Positions 24,488-32,611 of a stretch of DNA of 64,000 nt are shown one piece after another; position 1 is the stretch's first letter, and the number at the start of each line of letters is the position of its first letter. A model generated the notes under the pieces. The model saw only the letters and a list, made by a program, of their open reading frames with translations, made no database searches and was not told the DNA's origin. Position numbers and translations under genes: made by a program. Source of the DNA: CAZJZH01 sp964550465 (GTDB lineage Bacteria > Patescibacteriota > Patescibacteriia > JACRDY01); the NCBI GenBank assembly GCA_964550465.1, contig CAZJZH010000001.1:1-64000 (forward strand), given 5' to 3'.

Positions 24488-25513
24488 CTAAAATTGCTGC
24501 AAAAAGCGCATGTCACCACTGAGTAACAAACGAATATCATCAATACCGTGGCGAATCATGGTCAAGCGCGTCAGACCAAAGCCAAAAGCAAAGCCACTGT
24601 ACTGCTGTGGGTCAATGCCGCCAGCTCGCAAGACATTGGGGTGGACCAGGCCAGCACCCATCAACTCAATCCAGCCGGTCTGCTTACAGACCGAACAGCC
24701 TTCCCCACCACAGATAGCGCACTGGACATCGACCTCAAAGCCCGGTTCGGTGAAGGGGAAATAGCCTGGTCGCAGACGAATCTTCAATTCTTTATCAAAC
24801 AATGCGCGTAAAAACTGTCGCGTCACGCCGACTAAATCTGCCACAGCGATGTCTTTGTCGATCAACAACCCCTCTACTTGATCAAAGGTAGTGTCGTGAC
24901 TGGCATCAGTGGCTTCATAGCGAAAAACACGACCGGGAAAAATAGCCCGCAGGGGTGCGCCGTACTGCTGCATGGCGCGGACCTGTACTGGTGAGGTATG
25001 CGTACGCATGACCAAGCGGTTGTGTTGGTCGCTGTCGGCCTCTGTAATAAAAAACGTATCCTGCATATCCCGTGCTGGGTGACTGGCAGGAATATTTAAG
25101 CCCTCAAAGTTAAAAAATTCAGATTCCAGCTCTGGACCTTCGATAACAGCAAAGCCCATCGAGCCAAAGACTGCTTCGACGTCACGGCGCATAGCCGCTG
25201 CAGGGTGAATATGCCCACGGCATAGTGGCTTGCCTGGTACAGTGACATCAATTGGCGGCGCTGACTGGTTCATCAGCAAACGCTGGCTGGCCGTTGTCAG
25301 TTGGGCGGTCAGAGCATCACGCACGGCATTAGCTGCTTCACCTACTGCCTTGCGCTCTTCCACCGGTAAATACTTGAGCTGTCGCAACACAGCGGTCAAT
25401 TTACCTTTACGACCCAAAAATTCCACCTCAACTGCTTGCAAGGCCTCTGTGGTTGTGGCTGCGGCAATAGCGGCTTCAGCTGCTTGTTTGAGTTGTTGTA
25501 ATTGCTCAGTCAT
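24488..25513 (-). CDS. pheS: Phenylalanyl-tRNA synthetase alpha subunit
   Basis: The catalytic subunit of the Phe-tRNA synthetase. The 341 residues comprise an N-terminal coiled coil (residues 1-90, with EFLGRKGKLTAVLRQLK) and the class II core: MGFAVIEGPELESEFFNFEGLN (motif 1 region), RTHTSPVQVRAM, FPGRVFRYEATDASHDTTFDQVEG (motif 2) and FGFGLTRLTMIRHGIDDIR (motif 3). A CAICGGEGCSVCKQTGW insertion has two Cys pairs and looks like a zinc knuckle. The gene starts 3 nt after the lipoprotein gene and is followed by pheT. Confidence 0.97.
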   Translation of the reverse strand: MTEQLQQLKQAAEAAIAAATTTEALQAVEVEFLGRKGKLTAVLRQLKYLPVEERKAVGEAANAVRDALTAQLTTASQRLLMNQSAPPIDVTVPGKPLCRGHIHPAAAMRRDVEAVFGSMGFAVIEGPELESEFFNFEGLNIPASHPARDMQDTFFITEADSDQHNRLVMRTHTSPVQVRAMQQYGAPLRAIFPGRVFRYEATDASHDTTFDQVEGLLIDKDIAVADLVGVTRQFLRALFDKELKIRLRPGYFPFTEPGFEVDVQCAICGGEGCSVCKQTGWIELMGAGLVHPNVLRAGGIDPQQYSGFAFGFGLTRLTMIRHGIDDIRLLLSGDMRFLQQF

Positions 25514-25516
25514 GAT

Positions 25517-26164
25517 TTATTCAATCACTATAGTTTCAATTATTCGCTCAAAGACTGGCTGGAAATCATAGGTACCCTTAAAGTTAAAATTTGTCCCGGA
25601 TACATCTACAAAACAATCATTAGCTTGCACTACCACGCCACTGGTAGGCAGTCCTTCTGGTACCCCCTGCTGATCAACCTGTAATGCCGATTGTCCATCA
25701 ATAGTAACTCGCTGCCAGTCATCAAAAGTAAACGGACCGACACAGCCTATCCCTTCCTCGCCCCCTGCAACGCACGCGTTATACCGCTCCTGGTCGCGCT
25801 GCTCGACGTCTGCAATATACTGATCAAGCGTATTACGCCCCTCGGCGGCATAATAAGAAATACTGACATAGCCATCGATAGACTCCTCTGCGCTCGGGTA
25901 GTCTGATGTCTTACTTGGACGGGTTACTGACGCGCTACCCAGCCACCCCTTCGGCGGCTCTACTCGAAGGTCTACATTTTCCTGAGCCCACTGCTGTGGG
26001 TAACTAATGCTAAACCCACACTGTTCATTCGTAATGACCTGCCAAGAATCAACAGTCGCTAATTCTTCTTCAGCGGTCATGAGTACCATGGTGTCATTAT
26101 GAGCATACCATGCACAACCCGAAGTTAAGAGAATGATCATTAACAATGGTGCTAATAGTTTCAT
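25517..26164 (-). CDS. Predicted lipoprotein, PsbP/DcrB-like
   Basis: A 215-residue protein with a signal peptide and lipobox LLTSGC (lipidated Cys17). The exported part has CGFSISYPQQW, the usual start of PsbP/DcrB-like folds, and several Cys residues (CVAGGEEGIGC, NDC) that could pair outside the cell. Substrate and role are unknown. It lies 3 nt upstream of pheS on the same strand. Confidence 0.7.
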   Translation of the reverse strand: MKLLAPLLMIILLTSGCAWYAHNDTMVLMTAEEELATVDSWQVITNEQCGFSISYPQQWAQENVDLRVEPPKGWLGSASVTRPSKTSDYPSAEESIDGYVSISYYAAEGRNTLDQYIADVEQRDQERYNACVAGGEEGIGCVGPFTFDDWQRVTIDGQSALQVDQQGVPEGLPTSGVVVQANDCFVDVSGTNFNFKGTYDFQPVFERIIETIVIE

Positions 26165-26193
26165 AGTCCGGATTTAATATAAGTAATCAATCA

Positions 26194-27312
26194 CTAACCA
26201 ATAATCCGTTCAATCAATCCTCCACCCCACCGCACGATATCTCGATAGGTCACAAAGACAATCAACAGTAAGAGTAACAAAAAGCCGATGTTATGGACAA
26301 TGCTTTCAAATTTTTGATCGGCTGGTTTGCGGCGAATAGCTTCAATGCCTAAGAACAGCAGCCGTCCGCCATCTAGGGCCGGCAGCGGCAAAATATTGAT
26401 AATCGCTAAGTTAATCGACAACAGCGCTACGAACTGCAGCAGGTGGGTAATGCCCAAGCGAGCTACCTGGCCGGTTAAGACAGCAATACCAACCGGTCCA
26501 GAGACATCGACATCAGCTGACTGACCGGTAACCAAGTCACTGATTAAATCAGCAAACGCCACCACGATCGTGCCGGTTAATTGAGCGGTGGCTTGGACAC
26601 CAGCCACTGGCGCGGCAAACCATGGGTACGAGACTGTACCAACTGACACCAAGCCAACACCTAGAGTGGCGCGACCCAAGTCTTCATTCAGCAGCGGCGT
26701 AACAGTAATCCGCAGCTGCTCATCACCACGCAGCAGCGTCAGATCCATTGATTCGTTTTTACTATCAACGATAAACTCTTGGACATTATCAACATCGGTG
26801 TAAGGCTGCCCATCGATCAACTGGATAATATCACCCGTTTGCACGCCAGCCTCAGCCGCTACAGACTGCGGTACCACGCTGTAGATCTGCACCTGTCGTT
26901 CACTGACCCGCGCGTATGGCGATAGTCCGGCACTGTCAGCCGGCAGCCCTGATGGCAGACCAATCATAAAGCCAATTGTCAGCAGCACGGCGGCCAACAA
27001 CCAGTTCATGGCCACGCCAGCCACTAAAATGATGGCTCGTTGCCAGGCCGGCTTGGCAGCAAAACTACCTGGGTCACTCTTATCTTGCCCGTCTTCCCCT
27101 TTAATTTTGACAAATCCCCCCAATGGCAACCAGTTGAGGGAGTAACGGATGCCGGTTTTTTTACTAATCCAACTGGTGGCCCGAGGTGGAAAGCCAATAC
27201 CAAACTCCTCAACATCACAGTCAAACTTTCGAGCAGTATAAAAATGCCCCCACTCGTGCACCAGCACTAGGATAGCTAAAACGGCAATGAAGATGAGAAT
27301 CGTACCAACCAT
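26194..27312 (-). CDS. rseP: Site-2 membrane metalloprotease (RseP/M50 family)
   Basis: An intramembrane zinc protease that cleaves transmembrane substrates such as anti-sigma factors or signal-peptide remnants. The zinc motif HEWGH is at residues 19-23 in the first membrane helix. A PDZ domain follows the second helix (VVPQSVAAEAGVQTGDIIQL), and the third ligand motif is in NILPLPALDGGRLLFL near residue 310. The 372-residue length suits a one-PDZ member. The ATG at 27312 has a promoter 17-24 nt upstream and lacks a clear Shine-Dalgarno. Confidence 0.93.
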   Translation of the reverse strand: MVGTILIFIAVLAILVLVHEWGHFYTARKFDCDVEEFGIGFPPRATSWISKKTGIRYSLNWLPLGGFVKIKGEDGQDKSDPGSFAAKPAWQRAIILVAGVAMNWLLAAVLLTIGFMIGLPSGLPADSAGLSPYARVSERQVQIYSVVPQSVAAEAGVQTGDIIQLIDGQPYTDVDNVQEFIVDSKNESMDLTLLRGDEQLRITVTPLLNEDLGRATLGVGLVSVGTVSYPWFAAPVAGVQATAQLTGTIVVAFADLISDLVTGQSADVDVSGPVGIAVLTGQVARLGITHLLQFVALLSINLAIINILPLPALDGGRLLFLGIEAIRRKPADQKFESIVHNIGFLLLLLLIVFVTYRDIVRWGGGLIERIIG

Positions 27313-27335
27313 AGTAAAAGTAATCAGTCTGTCCT

Positions 27336-27363
27336 ATAGTAGCGCCTTGGTGCTATCCGTCAA
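27336..27363 (-). promoter_or_regulatory. Promoter of rseP
   Basis: On the minus strand -35 TTGACG (27358-27363), 16-nt spacer, -10 TACTAT (27336-27341). The -35 box overlaps the TGA stop of pepD, as at thrS. Confidence 0.6.
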
Positions 27364-28832
27364 GCAGCTGCTATATCAGCTAATAAGGCGATTAGTAATG
27401 TGTAGAATTTCTGGACATGAACAATATGCACCCGCTCATCCGGCGAATGCGCCCCGGTGATGGTAGGGCCAAAAGAAATCATGTCCATGCCTGGGCAGCG
27501 CTGACCGACAATGCCACACTCTAAGCCAGCGTGAACCGCCTTAACCTCCGGCTCAGTCTCAAACTGCTTGGCATAGACTGCAGTCGCTCGCTGCAAGAGG
27601 GCCGACTGGGGATTCGGCTGCCAGCCTGGGTATGGTTCACTCTGCGTCACACTGAACTGGTGCTGCTTAAATATATCTGTTACCTGCTGAGCAATGGCCT
27701 GACGGGCGGCATCATTACTACTGCGTTGACTGGTGCCAATAACCATTTCTTGATCAAAGAAATCAATCGTCGCTACGTTGGTTGATGTCTCCACCAGTCC
27801 TTCAATGTCTTTACTCATCTCAATCACGCCATGCGGCAACGCATTGATCACGGCAATGATGTCCGCCTGAGCATCCACGCCCATGACACTGCTAACCGTT
27901 TGATCAGAAGCTTGGAGTCGCAGCGCTACCTGTTCATCACCACCACTCAGCGTTTGTTGCACTGCTGCCTCAACTGACTCAATCACCGCGTTGGCGTCAG
28001 ATTCTTGGTCTGGCGCAAAGGTGATGGTGGCACTGGCTTCGCGCGGAATGGCGTTGCGTTTACTACCACCTTGCAAACTAATCATCCGAAATGGCACCTT
28101 GGCCGCCAAAGTACTCAGCGCTTGGCCGAGGACGCGAATGCTATTGCCTCGCTCTTCGTGAATATCACAACCAGAGTGTCCGCCCCGCAGCCCGCTAACT
28201 GTCAAGGTATAGACGGTCCAATCAGTCGCCAGTGACTCCATCTCCAGCTTCCGCTCACCGATCGTGTCTTGACCACCAGCGCAACCGATGTAAAAAATAC
28301 CATCCTCCTCTGAGTCGAGGTTCAACAACATCGTGCCGCTGATCATGCTGGCATCAAGCTGCTGCGCGCCAGTCAGACCAGTTTCTTCATCAACTGTGAA
28401 GAGCAGTTCTAATGGTCCGTGGACAACGGTATCGTCACTGGCCACCGCCAGCGCTGCTGCCACACCCATGCCATTGTCAGCACCTAGCGTAGTGCCCTCA
28501 GCGGTAATCCACTCACCATCACGAACTAAACGAATCGGATCTGTATCCCAATCATGTTGGACATCACTGTTTTTCTCACAAACCATATCGAGGTGAGATT
28601 GAATCACCACCACCGGTGCCTGCTCGTGCCCGGCCGTAGCCGGCACCGTCACTACGATATTACCCGCTTCATCCTGGACATGCTTCAGTCCCAACCGCTC
28701 AGCCGTATCAATGACATACTGACGGATTTTTTCTTCTTTTTTACTTGGGCGAGGTACAGCGGCGATCTTGGCAAACTGCTGCCAGACCACAGCTGGCTCA
28801 AGCCCGGCAATGACTTCCTGATTGCTACTCAT
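27360..28832 (-). CDS. pepD: Aminoacyl-histidine dipeptidase (PepD-like, M20C)
   Basis: A cytoplasmic two-zinc dipeptidase of 490 residues. The metal sites are visible: SHLDMV (around residue 79), TLGADNGMGVAAALA, and DEETGLTGA with the catalytic Glu. The lid/dimer domain follows with SGLRGGHSGCDIHEERGN. The C-terminal HAGLECGIVGQRCPGMDMIS and GAHSPDERVHI are typical of PepD. It hydrolyses X-His and other dipeptides and would help a host-dependent cell use peptides. It starts 3 nt after manB. Confidence 0.94.
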   Translation of the reverse strand: MSSNQEVIAGLEPAVVWQQFAKIAAVPRPSKKEEKIRQYVIDTAERLGLKHVQDEAGNIVVTVPATAGHEQAPVVVIQSHLDMVCEKNSDVQHDWDTDPIRLVRDGEWITAEGTTLGADNGMGVAAALAVASDDTVVHGPLELLFTVDEETGLTGAQQLDASMISGTMLLNLDSEEDGIFYIGCAGGQDTIGERKLEMESLATDWTVYTLTVSGLRGGHSGCDIHEERGNSIRVLGQALSTLAAKVPFRMISLQGGSKRNAIPREASATITFAPDQESDANAVIESVEAAVQQTLSGGDEQVALRLQASDQTVSSVMGVDAQADIIAVINALPHGVIEMSKDIEGLVETSTNVATIDFFDQEMVIGTSQRSSNDAARQAIAQQVTDIFKQHQFSVTQSEPYPGWQPNPQSALLQRATAVYAKQFETEPEVKAVHAGLECGIVGQRCPGMDMISFGPTITGAHSPDERVHIVHVQKFYTLLIALLADIAAA

Positions 28833-28835
28833 AGA

Positions 28836-30191
28836 CTATGTGGTCAATAATTGTTTAATTTCAGCTAATTTTTCATCAACCAGCTGCTGATCGGTTGATT
28901 CTACATTCAGCCGCACCAGCGGTTCAGTAGCTGACACCCGTAGACTGAAGCGCCAGTTGTCATAGGCCACCGCTACACCATCGCTGTCGTCCAGCTGTCC
29001 ATCGGCGTAGTGCTGCTTGACCGTCTCCAGTGCCGCGTCACGATCCGCCACAGTGAAGTTATGCTCACCAGAGATAAAGAAGCGACTGGTGTATGACTGT
29101 AGTAGGGTCTGCAAATCAGTCTGCCGTTTGGACAACAGCTCCAGGACCATCAGCAGCGGAATCATGCCATTGTCAGCGTACCAGTTGTCACGGAAATAAA
29201 AGTGGCCGCTGGACTCACCACAGAAAACAGCCTGCTCTTTGCGCATCCGGTCCTTGATGTAGGAATGCCCGACCTTGACCTGAAAGGCCGTGCCGCTGTG
29301 CTCCTCAGCTGCTGCCCGCGCGGCATAGACGTAGCGGGTGTCATAGAGGAAGGTAGCGCCGGGCTGCTTGCCTAAGAATTGCTCAATGAAAATGGCTGAC
29401 AAGTAAGACGGGTTGTAAAAATTCCCTTGATTATCACAGAAAAATACCCGATCACCATCACCATCCCAAGCTACACCAAAGTCAGCCCCACTGGTCTGCG
29501 TCAACTCCAGTAACTCACCACGATTCTCCGGCCGCAGTGGATCCGGCCGTCCTTTGGGGAAAGTACCATCAGGATCGTAGTTCAGTTTTGATACCTGCAG
29601 CGGCAGATTGCTGTGAGCGATCAGTTTGTCCAGGATAACCCCATTCATGCCAAAGTTAGCGTTGGCTGCTAGATGGAACTGGGTGATGGCTGACAGATCA
29701 ACAAAAGAAGTGACAAAATTCAGATACTCATCCCAGATGTCTTGCTCGGTCACACTGCCCTGTTTACCTGGTGAGGTCAGTGGTCCATCGATAATCATAT
29801 CCCGCAGATCAAACAAGCCGTTTTCTGCGAAGACTGGCTGGGCTTCCTGCTTGGTAATTTTGATGCCGGCGTACTCGGCCGGGTTATGCGAGGCTGATGC
29901 CACAATGCCCCCGTCGTAACCATAGTGACCAACTGCAAAATAGAGCATGTCTGAGGCGATCATACCAATATCAAACACTTCCACTCCAGACTCCACCAAC
30001 CCGCGGATAATTTCCGCCTTAATCTGCCCACTGGCTGGCCGAACATCTTGCCCCACTACCACCCGCTTGGGTTGAAATTTCTGCGCATAAGCCAAGGCTA
30101 CCTGGTAGCCCACTGCTGGTGTTAGATCATCATTAAAAATGCCGCGAATATCGTAAGAACGAAAAATATCTGGACTAATCGAGGTGGTCAT
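28836..30191 (-). CDS. manB: Phosphomannomutase / phosphoglucomutase
   Basis: A 451-residue alpha-D-phosphohexomutase that moves phosphate between C6 and C1 of mannose or glucose. The four active-site loops are present: the phosphoserine loop ASASHNPAEYAGIKIT with Ser101, the metal loop DGDGDR near residue 245, the sugar loop GESSGHFYFRD, and the phosphate loop RVSATEPLVRLNVE near the C-terminus. The N-terminus FRSYDIRGIF is characteristic. It would feed cell-surface glycan synthesis. It is the first gene of the minus-strand run manB-pepD and diverges from lemA. Confidence 0.95.
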   Translation of the reverse strand: MTTSISPDIFRSYDIRGIFNDDLTPAVGYQVALAYAQKFQPKRVVVGQDVRPASGQIKAEIIRGLVESGVEVFDIGMIASDMLYFAVGHYGYDGGIVASASHNPAEYAGIKITKQEAQPVFAENGLFDLRDMIIDGPLTSPGKQGSVTEQDIWDEYLNFVTSFVDLSAITQFHLAANANFGMNGVILDKLIAHSNLPLQVSKLNYDPDGTFPKGRPDPLRPENRGELLELTQTSGADFGVAWDGDGDRVFFCDNQGNFYNPSYLSAIFIEQFLGKQPGATFLYDTRYVYAARAAAEEHSGTAFQVKVGHSYIKDRMRKEQAVFCGESSGHFYFRDNWYADNGMIPLLMVLELLSKRQTDLQTLLQSYTSRFFISGEHNFTVADRDAALETVKQHYADGQLDDSDGVAVAYDNWRFSLRVSATEPLVRLNVESTDQQLVDEKLAEIKQLLTT

Positions 30192-30199
30192 AGGAAAAA

Positions 30200-30228
30200 T
30201 TGACTAACAGCGCCATTTTTCTTATAAT
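30200..30228 (+). promoter_or_regulatory. Near-consensus promoter of lemA-htpX
   Basis: -35 TTGACT (30200-30205), 17-nt spacer, perfect -10 TATAAT (30223-30228). The start near 30235 leaves a 50-nt leader with the small hairpin GTTTC-ACTTAA-GAAAC and no Shine-Dalgarno. Confidence 0.8.
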
Positions 30229-30285
30229 TTAAGTGGATTTTAGTATATCAGTTTCACTTAAGAAACGCTAATTATTTTGTGCACT

Positions 30286-30873
30286 ATGGGAAGTTTTATT
30301 GCCGGCTTGGGGGGCATTGTCGGTCTGGTCATCATCGGTATCGTCGTCCTGTTCATTCTGTGGCTGATTGGTGTCTACAACCGCTTTGTCAAACTCAAGC
30401 ACCGAGCTGAAGAAGCTTGGTCAGATATTGACGTGCAATTGCAGCGCCGTCACGACCTGATTCCTAACTTAGTTGAGACAGTCAAGGGCTACGCCGCCCA
30501 TGAGCAAGAGACTTTGCAAAAGGTGATCGAGGCTCGCAACATGGCCATGGCCGCGCAGAGTAAGGGTGCAGCTGCCTCAGCTGAGGCAGAAAACATGCTG
30601 ACCGATACACTGAAGTCAATCTTTGCCTTGAGTGAAAGTTACCCTGACCTGAAGGCCAATGAAAATTTTGCCAAGCTGCAAGACGAGCTCAGTGATACGG
30701 AGAACAAAGTCATGGCCGCTCGCCGCTTCTACAACGACACGGTCAAAGCCTTCAACATCTCCTTCGAAACCTTCCCAGCTAACCTCTTTGCTAAGCAACT
30801 AGGCTTTGCTCAGAAGGAATACTTTGAAGTGGGTGGTGAGGCGGTTCGTCAGAACCCTAACGTCAGCTTCTAA
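30286..30873 (+). CDS. lemA: LemA family protein
   Basis: A 195-residue protein with an N-terminal membrane helix (about residues 8-28) and the LemA signature YNRFVKLKHRAEEAWSDIDV, then LQRRHDLIPNLVETVKGYA. The body is a four-helix-bundle-like domain ending in AKQLGFAQKEYFEV. LemA proteins are widespread and often next to HtpX or TPM-domain genes, as here; their biochemical role is unclear. The ATG at 30286 follows an in-frame TTG at 30277; the ATG gives the usual glycine-rich N-terminus. Confidence 0.94.
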   Translation: MGSFIAGLGGIVGLVIIGIVVLFILWLIGVYNRFVKLKHRAEEAWSDIDVQLQRRHDLIPNLVETVKGYAAHEQETLQKVIEARNMAMAAQSKGAAASAEAENMLTDTLKSIFALSESYPDLKANENFAKLQDELSDTENKVMAARRFYNDTVKAFNISFETFPANLFAKQLGFAQKEYFEVGGEAVRQNPNVSF

Positions 30874-30879
30874 CCAGCC

Positions 30880-31755
30880 ATGCTGTACGATCAGATTGAT
30901 AGTAATAAGCGGCGGAGTACCTGGCTAGTTATCCTCTTCGTCGTCTTCGTCTTAGCGGTGGGCTGGTTACTGAGCTACACCACGGACTTTGGTTATGGCT
31001 GGCTAGTGGTAGCCTTTTTCATCTCCATCGCCATGTCTATCAGCGGCTACTTTTATGGTGATCGCATGGCGTTGGCTTCATCTGGCGCCCAGCAAATCGC
31101 CAAAGAAGACAATCCGTATGTCTACCGAATGGTGGAGAACCTCTGTATCGCTACCGGCTTGCCAATACCGAAAGTTCACATCATCCCTGATAACAGTATC
31201 AACGCCTTTGCCACTGGTCGCGACCCAGAGCATGCCTCTGTGGCCGTCACCCAGGGGGCGATTGATAAACTGGAAAACGAAGAGCTGGAAGGCGTCATTG
31301 CTCATGAGTTGGCCCATATCCAGAACTATGACATCCGGCTGATGACCCTGGTGATTGTCTTGGTCGGCACGCTGGCACTGCTGAGTGATATCTTTATCCG
31401 TAGTCGGCTATTTGGTGGTAGTAACGATAATCGTAACCAAGGCGGCCTGCTGGCCATTGTCGGCGTGGCGCTGATCATCCTCTCCCCCATCATCGCCAAA
31501 CTGATTCAACTAGCTGTTTCACGTAAGCGAGAGTTTCTGGCAGATGCCTCCGGCGCCCTGATGACCCGCTACCCAGAAGGCTTGGCCCGAGCGCTGGAAA
31601 AAATCGGCCAGCAGTCCCAACCCCTACGCCGCGCCAGTCAGGCCACCGCCCATCTGTACATCAGCAATCCTTTTGGTAAAACATCCTTAGCGAAATTATT
31701 TTCTACTCACCCGCCCATCGAAGAGCGCGTCGCTGCCCTTCGCTCCGGCGCCTAA
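30880..31755 (+). CDS. htpX: HtpX-like membrane zinc metalloprotease (M48B)
   Basis: A 291-residue membrane protease involved in membrane-protein quality control. Two membrane helices lie at about residues 15-32 and 40-58, then the zinc motif HELAH at 142-146 (Glu143 catalytic), two more hydrophobic segments, and the third ligand region SRKREFLADASGALMTRYPEGLA. The C-terminal FSTHPPIEERVAAL is typical. It starts 6 nt after lemA, the classical lemA-htpX pair. Confidence 0.96.
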   Translation: MLYDQIDSNKRRSTWLVILFVVFVLAVGWLLSYTTDFGYGWLVVAFFISIAMSISGYFYGDRMALASSGAQQIAKEDNPYVYRMVENLCIATGLPIPKVHIIPDNSINAFATGRDPEHASVAVTQGAIDKLENEELEGVIAHELAHIQNYDIRLMTLVIVLVGTLALLSDIFIRSRLFGGSNDNRNQGGLLAIVGVALIILSPIIAKLIQLAVSRKREFLADASGALMTRYPEGLARALEKIGQQSQPLRRASQATAHLYISNPFGKTSLAKLFSTHPPIEERVAALRSGA

Positions 31756-31768
31756 CCTTAGCAACCTT

Positions 31769-32611
31769 ATGCCTGAAAAAACCTTGATCGACTTTGACGA
31801 ACTGCTCAGTCACAGCTGGCGCGACTTCACCCAGCACTTGGGTAAGCTGCTCGGCATGTCTGTGCTGATCACCTTGCCGTCGTTTATCTTGATCGGCCTG
31901 GTTGGTTTTAGTATCGTTGCCTTGCGCGGCAGTGTTACTACTCAGATCATCATGTCCGTGATTATCATTCTATTGCTTCTGACGGTTATTATCGTCAGTA
32001 TTTGGGGTGGGGCGGCATTTATTCGTCTGACCCAGGACCTAACCAAATCAATTAGCCAGGTATTTCGCTCCACACGCAATTTAATTTTGCCCTACTTCTT
32101 AGTTGGTTTGTTAGTTAGCGTAATCTTACTGGCCATTGCGCTGGTGCCTATGGCTATCGGCGCTATTGGTTACACTATAGCTATCAATATCATCGCTAAC
32201 TCGTCAGTAGAGGTAGCAGCCTCACTGATTGGCGGTATTATCGTTGTAGTTGGTACTATCCTATTTATCCGCCAACTGATCAACTACAGCTTCAGTCAAT
32301 TTGTTTTGGTCTATGAAAATAGTCGTGGCATGACGGCCTTGCAGCGTAGCCAGCAACTGGTCCGCGGTCACTGGTGGGGCATCTTTGGTCGGCTACTAGT
32401 GTTGTGGTTGGTTATCGCTATCACCCAAGGGGTATTGAGCAGTATCCTTGGACTAGCTACTAGTAATGATGTAATTTTCTTTTTCTTCAATTTAATTTTT
32501 AGCCTCCTGGTAGCACCATTTAGCGTGCTCTACATCGCTCACCTCTACCGTGATGTAGCCGGACAGACTGCTGCCCCAACACCACCAACCAATGAACCAA
32601 CCAGCAACTAA
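31769..32611 (+). CDS. Polytopic membrane protein, unknown function
   Basis: A 280-residue protein with about six membrane helices separated by short loops; the first begins near residue 28 and the last ends near residue 260. The N-terminus LIDFDELLSHSWRDFTQHLG and the segment SFSQFVLVYENSRGMTALQRSQQLVRGHWW resemble glycerophosphodiester-phosphodiesterase-type membrane domains and DUF975-like proteins, but I cannot name the family. The C-terminus is a short Pro/Thr-rich tail. It lies between htpX and clpC and overlaps clpC by 20 nt. Confidence 0.7.
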   Translation: MPEKTLIDFDELLSHSWRDFTQHLGKLLGMSVLITLPSFILIGLVGFSIVALRGSVTTQIIMSVIIILLLLTVIIVSIWGGAAFIRLTQDLTKSISQVFRSTRNLILPYFLVGLLVSVILLAIALVPMAIGAIGYTIAINIIANSSVEVAASLIGGIIVVVGTILFIRQLINYSFSQFVLVYENSRGMTALQRSQQLVRGHWWGIFGRLLVLWLVIAITQGVLSSILGLATSNDVIFFFFNLIFSLLVAPFSVLYIAHLYRDVAGQTAAPTPPTNEPTSN

